A DNA stretch of 33,078 nucleotides from Sedimentisphaerales bacterium (lineage in GTDB: Bacteria > Planctomycetota > Phycisphaerae > Sedimentisphaerales > SM23-30), in contig JAFGKT010000021.1 of the NCBI GenBank assembly GCA_016928435.1, positions 1 to 33,078 of the forward strand, read 5' to 3'. Made by a program: the position numbers and the translations under genes. Under the pieces are notes generated by a model that saw nothing but the letters and a program-made list of their open reading frames with translations, had not been told where the DNA came from and made no database searches. Every line of letters begins with the position of its first letter. The first letter of the stretch is position 1. This document shows, piece by piece, positions 25,942-33,078 of this stretch.

Positions 25942-26883
25942 TTACAAGTCTGGTTGGTCGGCGGTGATTTGGTCGAGGATGGTTTGGGCGCCTTGGTCGC
26001 GGAGTTGTTGGGCGAGTTTTTGGGCGAGCTGCAGGTGTTGTTCGATGGGTGCGGAGTCTTGGGCGCGGATTAGGGTTGTGCCGGTGAGGTCGGAGACGAG
26101 GGCGTGGAGGTGTATGCGGTCGTCGGTGATGTATGCGTAGGCAGCGATGGGTACTTGGCAGCCGCCTTGGAGTTGGGCGAGAACGGCACGTTCGGCGGTG
26201 GCGGCGGCACGGGAATCGGGGTCGTCGATATCGGCGACGATTGAGCGCAGTTGGGGGTTGTCGGATCGGATTTCTACGGCGAGTGTGCCTTGGCCGGGCG
26301 CTGGGAGGAAGTCGGCGGGGTCGAGGATTTCGGTGATACGGTCGGTGAGGCTGAGGCGTTGGAGGGCGGCGTGGGCGATGATGACAGCGTGGGCGTCGGA
26401 CTGGTCGAATTTGCGGAGGCGGGTTAGAACGTTGCCTCGGATAGAGCGGATTTGGAGATCGGGGCGACGATGGAGCAGTTGGGCTTGGCGCCGCAGGGAA
26501 CTGGTGAGTACGACGGCATTGGGGGGCAGTTGGTCGAGTGTGAGGTTGTTTTTGCTGACGAGGACATCGGCGGGGTATCGGCGGTCGCAGAGTGCGGCGA
26601 TTTCGAGGTTTTCGGGTCGTTCGGTGGGCAGGTCTTTGAAGCTGTGGACGGCAATGTGGATGTGGTCTTTTAGGAGTTGATGTTGGATTTCTTTGGTGAA
26701 TAGGCCGACCTCGCCGATTTGGGCGAGTGAGGTGTGAAGGGAGCGGTCGCCGGTGGTTTGGATTATGCGCAGGTGGCAGCGGAGCTGGGGGTGGTGCTGC
26801 TGGAGGGCGGCTTTGACGTAGTTGGCTTGCCAGAGGGCGAGTTCGCTGCCGCGGGTACCGATTATTATGTCTGTTGGGGTCAT
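25942..26883 (-). CDS. hemC: Porphobilinogen deaminase (hydroxymethylbilane synthase)
   Basis: 313 residues from ATG 26883. Polymerises four porphobilinogens to hydroxymethylbilane. IIIGTRGSELALWQ (6-19) is the typical N-terminus and sets the start; a longer frame from a GTG at 26916 adds non-conserved residues encoded by an R2 repeat and was rejected. The catalytic HSFKDLP has Asp84, LTSSLRRQAQL and RGNVLTRL bind substrate, FLPAPGQGTLAVE is conserved, and Cys242 in GGCQVPIAAYA anchors the dipyrromethane cofactor. All key residues are present. It is separated from its neighbours in the cluster by about 95 and 140 bp of repeat sequence rather than by the short spacers seen further down. Confidence 0.97.
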   Translation of the reverse strand: MTPTDIIIGTRGSELALWQANYVKAALQQHHPQLRCHLRIIQTTGDRSLHTSLAQIGEVGLFTKEIQHQLLKDHIHIAVHSFKDLPTERPENLEIAALCDRRYPADVLVSKNNLTLDQLPPNAVVLTSSLRRQAQLLHRRPDLQIRSIRGNVLTRLRKFDQSDAHAVIIAHAALQRLSLTDRITEILDPADFLPAPGQGTLAVEIRSDNPQLRSIVADIDDPDSRAAATAERAVLAQLQGGCQVPIAAYAYITDDRIHLHALVSDLTGTTLIRAQDSAPIEQHLQLAQKLAQQLRDQGAQTILDQITADQPDL

Positions 26884-26910
26884 GGTAATTTCAGTTTGTC
26901 GCAATGAGTT

Positions 26911-26948
26911 TTTCACCCTTTAACTTCGTGAAAGGGCGGGCACCCGAT
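26911..26948 (+). repeat. R2 hairpin repeat, copy 4
   Basis: CACCCTTT (26914-26921), AACTTCGTG, then AAAGGGCGGGCACCCGATA. Same orientation as copy 3 and the same tail subtype as copy 1. It lies in the hemB-hemC gap of the cluster. Confidence 0.75.
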
Positions 26949-26978
26949 ATAATTGTTATGTTTTTCGGGTCACAACAA

Positions 26979-27023
26979 TGCCGGCAAGATGCCGGCGGTA
27001 CCACGGCGGGCATGGCCCGCCCT
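26979..27023 (+). repeat. R3 palindromic repeat overlapping the hemB stop
   Basis: GCCGGCAAGATGCCGGCGGT (26981-27000) is followed by ACGGCGGGCATGGCCCGCCC (27003-27022). The second part is a palindrome (GGCGGGC-AT-GGCCCGCC) whose right end runs into the hemB stop codon (27022-27024). Partial reverse copies are at 1364-1386 and 12212-12227. Confidence 0.6.
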
Positions 27024-28008
27024 ACTTTAGCCATTGGGCGATGTCGGGGGCGGAATAGGTTATTAGGATGTCGGCGCCGGCGCGTCTTAGGCTGATTAGT
27101 GATTCGATGGTAGCGGCTTTTTCGTCGAGTGAGCCTTTTTCGGCGGCGGCTTTGATCATTGCGTATTCGCCGCTGACGTTATAGGCTGCGACGGGGACAT
27201 TGAAGGTGGTTTTGACTCGGTGGACAATGTCGGCGTAGCTTAGGGCGGGTTTTACGATAATGATATCGGCACCTTCATCGATGTCAAGTTTTACTTCTTG
27301 TAGGGCTTGATCGGAGTTTGCGGGGTCGATTTGGTAGGTTTTTCGGTCGCCGAATTGGGGTGCGCCTTGGGCTGCTTCGCGGAATGGGCCGTAGAATGCG
27401 GAGGCGTATTTGGCGGCGTAGGACATGATGGGAATGTGTTTAAATTCGTTTTCGTCTAGGGCGGCGCGGATGGAAGCGACGGCGCCGTCGATCATTCCGG
27501 ACGGTGCTAGGATGTCGGCACCGGCACGGGCGTGGCTGATGGCTTGGAGTGCGAGTTTTTCGCAGGTGGCGTCGTGGTCGATGATTTGGCTGCCTTGGCG
27601 TTCGGTGAGCAGGCCGCAATGGCCGTGGTCGGTGTATTCGCATAAGCAGACGTCGGTTATGCAGAGCAGGTCGGGGACGGCGGACTTTAAGGCGCGGAGG
27701 GCGTTTTGGATTATGCCTTGTTGATCGTCCCAGGTATCGGAGCCGATGGGGTCTTTGCGGGCGGGTATGCCGAACAGGAGAACAGCGGGTATGCCAAGGT
27801 CGTAGATTTGTCGGGCGAACTCGGTGACGCGATCGACAGACCATTGGAACTGGTTGGGCATGGAGGGGATGGGGTTTTTGATGTTGTTGCCGTGGTGGAT
27901 GAAGAGAGGCATGATTAGGTTGGAAACATCGAGGGTGGTTTGGCGTACTAGTCGGCGGAGTGCGGGGTTGGCTCGTAAACGGCTGAGTCTGGTGGTTGGG
28001 AAATTCAT
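27022..28008 (-). CDS. hemB: Delta-aminolevulinic acid dehydratase (porphobilinogen synthase)
   Basis: 328 residues. Condenses two 5-aminolevulinates to porphobilinogen. The Schiff-base lysines are Lys200 (MSYAAKYASAFYGPFR) and Lys253 (IIVKPALSY). The metal site DVCLCEYTDHGHCG has three cysteines (C121, C123, C131), the zinc-dependent type rather than the magnesium form with aspartates. Start is ATG 28008, whose ATGA overlaps the sirC stop, with GGAG 7 bases upstream; the in-frame ATG at 28020 is less likely. This overlap points to translational coupling with sirC. Confidence 0.97.
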   Translation of the reverse strand: MNFPTTRLSRLRANPALRRLVRQTTLDVSNLIMPLFIHHGNNIKNPIPSMPNQFQWSVDRVTEFARQIYDLGIPAVLLFGIPARKDPIGSDTWDDQQGIIQNALRALKSAVPDLLCITDVCLCEYTDHGHCGLLTERQGSQIIDHDATCEKLALQAISHARAGADILAPSGMIDGAVASIRAALDENEFKHIPIMSYAAKYASAFYGPFREAAQGAPQFGDRKTYQIDPANSDQALQEVKLDIDEGADIIIVKPALSYADIVHRVKTTFNVPVAAYNVSGEYAMIKAAAEKGSLDEKAATIESLISLRRAGADILITYSAPDIAQWLK

Positions 28009-28640
28009 GGCTTGCTCCATTGCGCTAACAAAGGCGCGAAGTCGGGATCAGTTTGTTTTTCGGCCAGGGGCAGGGCTTGGTCGAGAAAGGCTTCGATAAT
28101 GGTTTTTCGTTTTTGGGGGTCGTGGGGCAATTGGTCTTTGAGTTGGCGGCGGAGTTGGTCGAGGGTGAGCAGGAGTTTCGCGTATTGAGGGCCGAACTGC
28201 TGCTGGAGTTGTTGGCGGAGACGTTTGGCGAGGCTTGGGCATATGCCGGTGGTTGATACGGCGAGCGTGAGGGGGCCTTGCTGAGCGACGGATGGGGTGT
28301 AGTAGCTACAGTGTTGGGGATCATCTACGACGTTGCAGAAAACTCGGATGGCATCGGCGTCGGCGCGGACGCGTTGGTTGATGTCGGGTTGATTGGTGGC
28401 GCAGATGACCAGGTGAGCGGAATCGAGATCGCCGCTCTGGTAAGGGCGCTGATGGGTGGTGATGCGATTCTGCTGGGCGAGCTGTTGTAGTTCGGTGGTA
28501 AGCTGCGGCGCGATTACGACGATTTCGGCTTTAGTGGCTAGGAGCGATTGGACCTTGTGGGTGGCGATGTTGCCGCCGCCAATGACCACAACTTGGCGGT
28601 TGGAAAGGTCGATGAAGATTGGATATAGTGGTTTTTCCAT
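28005..28640 (-). CDS. sirC: Precorrin-2 dehydrogenase (siroheme synthase N-terminal type)
   Basis: 211 residues from ATG 28640. NAD-dependent oxidation of precorrin-2 to sirohydrochlorin. The Rossmann motif VVVIGGGNIATHKVQSLL lies at residues 14-31. CNVVDDPQHCSYYTPSV and the LTLAVSTTGICPSLAKRLR segment match the CysG N-terminal and Met8 family. A longer frame reaches 29093, but its first 150 residues are unrelated low-complexity sequence; ATG 28661 would add seven residues. No good Shine-Dalgarno is visible, but a palindrome sits immediately upstream. It heads the cluster sirC-hemB-hemC-cobA/hemD-ahbD-ahbAB-hemL. A separate ferrochelatase gene is not present, so the iron insertion step is done by this protein (as in Met8) or elsewhere. 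Confidence 0.92.
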   Translation of the reverse strand: MEKPLYPIFIDLSNRQVVVIGGGNIATHKVQSLLATKAEIVVIAPQLTTELQQLAQQNRITTHQRPYQSGDLDSAHLVICATNQPDINQRVRADADAIRVFCNVVDDPQHCSYYTPSVAQQGPLTLAVSTTGICPSLAKRLRQQLQQQFGPQYAKLLLTLDQLRRQLKDQLPHDPQKRKTIIEAFLDQALPLAEKQTDPDFAPLLAQWSKP

Positions 28641-28644
28641 GGCT

Positions 28645-28659
28645 GGTTTATTATAAACC
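28645..28659. promoter_or_regulatory. Palindrome at the sirC start
   Basis: GGTTTAT-T-ATAAACC, perfect seven-base arms, ends 5 bases before the sirC ATG. It could be an operator for the tetrapyrrole cluster or an RNA hairpin in the 5' region that affects initiation. The rest of the divergent gap up to the methyltransferase start (28660-28938) contains no gene, and I see no strong promoter pair; an AAAGG site precedes ATG 28939. Confidence 0.4.
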
Positions 28660-28938
28660 ATTGTGAGGTGTAGGGCACGTAAAACTGGGATTGGGAGCGA
28701 AGTTGAAGGATGAAAGGTTGTGGAGAACTTGGACAACGAAAGAGAAAGGATGACGTAAGTATTTTTTATTGCGAGGCTTGCAGTGGTCGTTGTGGCCATA
28801 AAGAGTAAGTTGGCGACAAAGTTAGTGTTTGTTAGAATATGCTTGCGAGGGGTGATTGGTAGCGCTATAGTCGGTGGTTTGAATGCTTGACGGCACAAGA
28901 GCTTGGAATAAGTAAGGTTTAGATTAAAGGATATGGCC

Positions 28939-30081
28939 ATGACAGAACGGGCTACGACAAGTTTGAATTTTGATCCGAAAAATGAGCGTATTAGGTTGGC
29001 GCATGCGCGTTTGGCGGCGGCGTATCGGCGGGAGAACGATGGGGTTGTGCCGGTGGTTGAGCCGGGTGTGGGAAGGCAACCGTTTTCGAGCAAGGAATGC
29101 TATGAGGATTTGGAGAATATGCTGGCGAACGCGGTGGGTTGGGCAAACGGGTTGGCGGGCACGGATAATGATTGGCCTGCGGTAATAGCGAACTACTGCA
29201 CGGTGGTAATGGTGGCGGAGGCGTTTGGTTGTGAGGTGGAATTTGTGGGGAACGCTCCGCCTTGGGCGAGGCATTTGGTGGGGGATATTGGGCAGGTGTT
29301 TGATTTGAAGCCACGGAAGCTGGAGGAAGTGCCGACGATTAAGCGGCAGTTCGAGTGGGTAGATTTTGCGCAGCGGAAGTTGGGGTCGGAGCTTCCGATG
29401 TGGACACTGGACATTCAGAGCCCATTTTCGGTGGCGGCGCAGATTGTGGAGCCGACGGAATTGATGATGGGTTGCGTGACGAATCCGAAGGCGGTGCATC
29501 ATATTTGTCGAATGGTTACGGATTATACGTTGGAGTTTATGACAAAGCATTTGGAACAGATGGAGCATCCGGGTTATCCGGGAGCGAATTTTCCGACGAT
29601 ATCGGAGAATATCGGATTGTGTTTAGCGGATGATACGCCTTTGGTTATGCTGAGTCCGGCGATGTATGAGGAGTTCGCGTTGCCTTATAATAGCGAATTG
29701 GGGGAGGCATTCGGGGGAATACATTTGCATTCATGCGGGGACTATAGGCATAATTTGGACAATGTGTTGAAGATCAAGAATATTCGGTCGATCCAGTTAC
29801 ACGCGGGGCCGGGCGAGTTTGAGTTGCCGGAGTCGGCGGATGAGGATTGTGCTTTTAATCGGGCGCGGAAGCAGGTAGCGATTTTTGTGGATACCAATGA
29901 TGTGGCGCGGGGGGATAAGTATAAGGGCAAGTGTCGGGAGCATTACGCAGAGTATGTTTTGCCTAGTTTGTGCGGGGGTGATATGCGAGGGTGTATTTTG
30001 CAGAGCTGCGGGTGTGTGGGGCGAGCGGATGATTCGACAGCACAGGAAGCATTGAAGTGGACACGGGAGCAGTTGGTTTGA
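28939..30081 (+). CDS. URO-D-like protein with HxC motif, possible corrinoid methyltransferase
   Basis: 380 residues from ATG 28939, preferred because AAAGG lies 8 bases upstream (2 bases for the alternative ATG 28933). URO-D fold: a long N-terminal part (LAAAYRRENDGVVPVVEPG), LDIQSPFSVAAQIVEPTELM, DDTPLVMLSPAMYEEFALPYN and the HLHSCGDYRHNL segment. His264 and Cys266 form an HxC pair, and several cysteines (C352, C357, C359) follow near the end. A similar HxC plus distal Cys pattern binds zinc in MtaA/MtbA-type methylcobamide:coenzyme M methyltransferases; the match here is by pattern only. It is 63 bp upstream of the GH106-like gene and divergent from the tetrapyrrole cluster. The substrate is unknown. 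Confidence 0.78.
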   Translation: MTERATTSLNFDPKNERIRLAHARLAAAYRRENDGVVPVVEPGVGRQPFSSKECYEDLENMLANAVGWANGLAGTDNDWPAVIANYCTVVMVAEAFGCEVEFVGNAPPWARHLVGDIGQVFDLKPRKLEEVPTIKRQFEWVDFAQRKLGSELPMWTLDIQSPFSVAAQIVEPTELMMGCVTNPKAVHHICRMVTDYTLEFMTKHLEQMEHPGYPGANFPTISENIGLCLADDTPLVMLSPAMYEEFALPYNSELGEAFGGIHLHSCGDYRHNLDNVLKIKNIRSIQLHAGPGEFELPESADEDCAFNRARKQVAIFVDTNDVARGDKYKGKCREHYAEYVLPSLCGGDMRGCILQSCGCVGRADDSTAQEALKWTREQLV

Positions 30082-30144
30082 GTGTTCGAAAACAGAATTG
30101 GCTGACAGAGAATCTGTGGCGTTGATTTTTTAGTAGGTATATAG

Positions 30145-32874
30145 ATGGCTAGATTGCAGGCATTGGCACAGGATTGGTTGGGTAGTTGCTGGGAGTATCG
30201 GCCGAGCGGGTTTTGGTTTTGGAATGACGCGATGGAGCCGGATGGGATAAAGGCGACGATCGAGGAGATGGCGGCGAATGATGTGCGGGAGTTTTTGATT
30301 CATCCGGTGCATGGGATGACATTGGAGTATTTGTCGGAGGAGTTTTTTGAACGGTATCGGCTGGCGCTGGAGTTGGCGAAAGAGCGGGGGCTTAAGGTTT
30401 GGATATATGATGAGTACGGTTGGCCGAGCGGCAACGCGGGGGGGAAGTTACTAGAGGAGCATCCGGAGCATAACGGTTGGCTGCTGCACGTGAGTAAAGA
30501 TGAGGAGGGTAAGGTTAAGGTTGAGCCGCGGCGGTGTGACAGAGTGATGGACAATTGTATAGGGGCGCCTTGGACGACGAGTCCGCGGGGGTATGTGAAT
30601 ACTTTGAGCGCAGAGGCGATGGGTTGTTTCATCGAGATGACGCATGGGCGATTTTATGAGGAGTTGGGGGAGTTGTTTGATGAGGTGGTGGTAGGATTTT
30701 TTACGGATGAGCCGGCGGCGCGGATAGGCTGTTTGGATAGTGATCTGTCTTTTTGGAGTTCGCCTGATTTGCCTTGGACACCGGAGTTGCCGGGTTGGTT
30801 CAAGGAGCGGTTCGGTTATGATGTCGAGGAGCATTTCGCGGAGTTGACGGGGGCGGAGCCTGCGCGGGTGAAGCGGGACTTTTGGGAGTTGATAAAGGCG
30901 AAGCATTGTGACGCTTACCATGGGCAGATGGCGCGGTGGTGTAAGGCGCATGGGGTGAAATATACGGGGCATTTGGGGGAAGATCATCTGTTGATGCATG
31001 TGCGGTTTGCGGGCAGTGCATACATGAGTTTGGGGCAGATGGATGAGCCGGGGATCGATTATTTGGGCGGGGGCAGAGAGCCGGACGAGCGATTCATCGA
31101 GGAAATGGTGGTTACTAGTATTACCAAGCATACGGGGCGGGAGAAGACATATTGCGAGGCTTATGGGGTGTCGGGGTTTTCGTTGACACTGGGGCAGATG
31201 CTGCGTGAGGGGCAGATGTTTGGGCTGCATGGGATTAACGATATCGCGTTGATGGGGTTCCAGCAGAGCCAGCGGGGAGTTCGGAAGCATACGTATTGGC
31301 CGCCGATTTTCAGCGAGGCGCCGTGGTGGGAGTTTTATGGTGAGTTTCGGGACGGGTTCGCGCGGTCGGTGGGGATCGCGGCGTTGGGTAAACGGAAGGC
31401 GCGGTACGCGATACTTTATCCGCAGAACGCATTGGAGCAGGAGGATGTTTTTACGCGGGGTGAGAGTAAGGATCGCACAAGCCGGGTAATGAATGAGGTG
31501 GGGTTGGCGGTTTATGCAGCGGGTGAGATGTTTGAGTTTGTGTTCCCGGAGATGTTGGGCGAAGCGAAGGTGGCGGACGGGAAGATAGTGTATCCGCACG
31601 CGGAATACGAAGCGATATTGGCGTGCGGGGATTTGGCGTACTTCGCGGAGAGTGACGCGGTGTTGGATAGGATCGCAGCGGAAGGTGGTAAGGTGCTGCG
31701 GCAAGGGGCGGCGGAGATGACGGCGGAACTGAAGGCGGAGCCAGCGAGTTGGGCGGAGCTGGTGGAGATTGAACATGATGGGGATGTGCGAATTTATCAG
31801 TATGAGTTTGAGGATGGGTTGCTGTTGGTGTTGCGGAATGCAGGGGAGCGGGCAGTGGAGGTGAAGGTTGGGACCGAGCAGCGGTTGTTTGAGTGGGACC
31901 CGGTGGATGGGGACATTGACGAGATTGAAGGAGATTGGCGGCGGTTGATGGGGCAATACGACACGGCGTATTTGACGGTTTCGGCGGGGGCGATGACGGA
32001 AAACAAGGCGGTGACGGTGGAGCCAGTGGCGATAGAAGGTAAGTGGCAGATTGCGGCGGAGCAGGTGAACTTGGCGGCGCTGGAGGAGGTGCAGTTTGAA
32101 CATGAGGAGCAAGGGTGGATAGCGGCAGCGCATTGGGCGGTGGGCAGAGAGCGAATGAACGGAGTGCCGAACACTTTTCGGGGCAGCGAAGGGGCAAAGT
32201 TCAAGGGGCGGTTTGTTTGTGCTAAGCGATTCGAGAAGTTGGGGCTGGTGTTCGAGCGGGAATTGGTGGAGTCGCTGACGGTGAACGGTGAGGCGGTTGA
32301 TTTGGCTGGGGCTAAGGAGTGTGTGGTTTGGGATAAGAGTTGCGTTTATGTGGAGATTGGGGCGGCGGCGCGCGAGGGGGCGAATTGGGTCGAGGGGCGA
32401 TTGCGATGGGAGCGATGGGAAACAGAGGTGGTGAACGACGCGTTTTATGGAGATGGGATGATGATGCCTGCTTGCGATATATTCGCGGCAGGTGATTTTG
32501 AGTTGGCCGGCGGTCGGCTGAAGACGCGCAGGGAAAAACCGGCGGTGGGGTTTGCGGATTTAGCGGAGCGGGGTTGGTCGCAATATATGGGGACGGCGCG
32601 GTTAAGCACGCGGGTGGATTTGGATGAGCGGATGGCAAAACATGTGCGGGGGTTGGAAGTGCAGTTGCTGCGGGAAGACGCGATCGAGGTGCTATTGGAT
32701 GGTGAGGTTTTGGGCAGGCGGGTGATGGGGCCTTACTGTTTTGATATTGCTGAGATTGCTGAGGGCGAACACGAGCTGACGGTGCGGATCGCCAGTACGA
32801 GTGAAGGATTGGTGGGCGAGCAAGGTAAATGGGGTGTGGCGGGATTGCGGTGGCTGTGTGAATTTGGGGGATGA
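30145..32874 (+). CDS. GH106-like glycoside hydrolase (putative alpha-L-rhamnosidase family)
   Basis: 909 residues. The N-terminal TIM-barrel region resembles GH106/alpha-L-rhamnosidase-like proteins: WFWNDAM (24-30) then IKATIEEMAANDVREFLIHP, VWIYDEYGWPSGNAGG (85-100) and GFFTDEPAA (184-192), followed by YTGHLGEDH. The C-terminal half looks like beta-sandwich modules of the kind found in large glycosidases. No signal peptide is visible, so it appears cytoplasmic and would act on imported oligosaccharides or glycosides. The exact substrate cannot be given; rhamnosides are the default for the family. It follows the URO-D-like methyltransferase on the same strand. Coding-strand composition is extremely G/T-rich, producing long open frames on the opposite strand that are not genes. 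Confidence 0.78.
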   Translation: MARLQALAQDWLGSCWEYRPSGFWFWNDAMEPDGIKATIEEMAANDVREFLIHPVHGMTLEYLSEEFFERYRLALELAKERGLKVWIYDEYGWPSGNAGGKLLEEHPEHNGWLLHVSKDEEGKVKVEPRRCDRVMDNCIGAPWTTSPRGYVNTLSAEAMGCFIEMTHGRFYEELGELFDEVVVGFFTDEPAARIGCLDSDLSFWSSPDLPWTPELPGWFKERFGYDVEEHFAELTGAEPARVKRDFWELIKAKHCDAYHGQMARWCKAHGVKYTGHLGEDHLLMHVRFAGSAYMSLGQMDEPGIDYLGGGREPDERFIEEMVVTSITKHTGREKTYCEAYGVSGFSLTLGQMLREGQMFGLHGINDIALMGFQQSQRGVRKHTYWPPIFSEAPWWEFYGEFRDGFARSVGIAALGKRKARYAILYPQNALEQEDVFTRGESKDRTSRVMNEVGLAVYAAGEMFEFVFPEMLGEAKVADGKIVYPHAEYEAILACGDLAYFAESDAVLDRIAAEGGKVLRQGAAEMTAELKAEPASWAELVEIEHDGDVRIYQYEFEDGLLLVLRNAGERAVEVKVGTEQRLFEWDPVDGDIDEIEGDWRRLMGQYDTAYLTVSAGAMTENKAVTVEPVAIEGKWQIAAEQVNLAALEEVQFEHEEQGWIAAAHWAVGRERMNGVPNTFRGSEGAKFKGRFVCAKRFEKLGLVFERELVESLTVNGEAVDLAGAKECVVWDKSCVYVEIGAAAREGANWVEGRLRWERWETEVVNDAFYGDGMMMPACDIFAAGDFELAGGRLKTRREKPAVGFADLAERGWSQYMGTARLSTRVDLDERMAKHVRGLEVQLLREDAIEVLLDGEVLGRRVMGPYCFDIAEIAEGEHELTVRIASTSEGLVGEQGKWGVAGLRWLCEFGG

Positions 32875-32950
32875 AAAAAGTTCATTCGCAAATACTGAGG
32901 GGGCGTTTAAGATGACTAATTGATCGGTGATTTTTTGAAGTCGTGAGATA

Positions 32951-32983
32951 AAACCCCCTGAGCAGGTCATGGGGCTAATTTGT
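32951..32983 (+). repeat. R1 hairpin repeat, copy C
   Basis: Reads AAACCCCCTGAGCAGGTCAT then GGGGCTAATTTGT, matching copies A and B with a few changes in the loop. It lies about 75 bp after the GH106-like stop. The remaining sequence to the right edge (32984-33078) holds nothing I can identify. Confidence 0.7.
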
Positions 32984-33078
32984 AGAGCAGAGTCGATGGG
33001 CTTTCTGGTAAACGAGAAGTTTCTCAAATGCGAAAGCCATTTAATTCCTCCTTTTGAAAGTAGAGAGTAGTAAGTAGA

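Noticed and set aside
26884-26916. GTG start of hemC at 26916
   Set aside because: The added residues come from an R2 repeat, and the conserved N-terminus begins just after ATG 26883.
28887-28915. TTGACG with a TAAGTA-like -10 before the URO-D-like gene
   Set aside because: The -35 is fair but the -10 matches poorly; too weak to list as a promoter.
28641-29093. N-terminal extension of sirC to 29093
   Set aside because: The extra about 150 residues are low complexity, unlike any siroheme synthase, and would overlap the divergent methyltransferase gene; the conserved fold starts at 28640.
30451-32133. 560-codon open frame opposite the GH106-like gene
   Set aside because: It is antisense to a gene with clear domain motifs, and its Arg/Pro/His/Leu-rich translation is typical of the complement of G-rich coding sequence.

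Overview
The window looks like a piece of a Gram-negative bacterial chromosome, most likely from an anaerobic or facultatively anaerobic member of the Planctomycetota or a neighbouring PVC lineage. This placement is an inference. It rests on a zinc-ribbon Ser/Thr protein kinase, two uroporphyrinogen-decarboxylase-like (URO-D fold) proteins, a GH106-like glycosidase, the oxygen-independent siroheme route to heme, a lipoprotein and PBP2, and many short intergenic hairpin repeats. No rRNA, tRNA, CRISPR array, intact insertion sequence or phage gene was found.

Left part (1-16672). A kinase gene runs off the left edge on the minus strand. A repeat-filled gap of about 610 bp follows, then ppdK (minus, with a clear terminator). 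The plus strand then carries hisF, a PilT-type ATPase, a membrane-anchored GspE/PilB-like protein that has lost its catalytic residues, a CvpA-like membrane protein, a class B penicillin-binding protein (PBP2/MrdA type), a secreted TPR protein, holA and a Pro/Gln-rich lipoprotein.

Right part (16743-33078). It holds a URO-D-like gene (minus), a PPC/DUF296 protein, a YhiN-family flavoprotein and a SAM methyltransferase (plus), then a seven-gene tetrapyrrole cluster on the minus strand. In transcription order that cluster is sirC, hemB, hemC, cobA-hemD fusion, ahbD, ahbA-ahbB fusion, hemL. Together these cover glutamate-1-semialdehyde to uroporphyrinogen III, precorrin-2 and sirohydrochlorin, plus the first and last steps of the siroheme-dependent heme pathway. 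hemA and ahbC are not in the window. Divergent from the cluster are a URO-D-like protein with an HxC motif and a large GH106-like glycosidase.

The strongest large-scale signal is strand composition. Left of about 16.7 kb the plus strand is rich in C and A whatever the gene direction; right of it the plus strand is rich in G and T. The switch takes place within about 70 bp, and that spacer carries what looks like the end of an IS481-like element. This fits either a replication origin or an inversion breakpoint. Three families of short hairpin repeats lie between genes, two copies of one family inside the heme cluster, and a perfect 21-bp palindrome sits inside the cobA-hemD reading frame.
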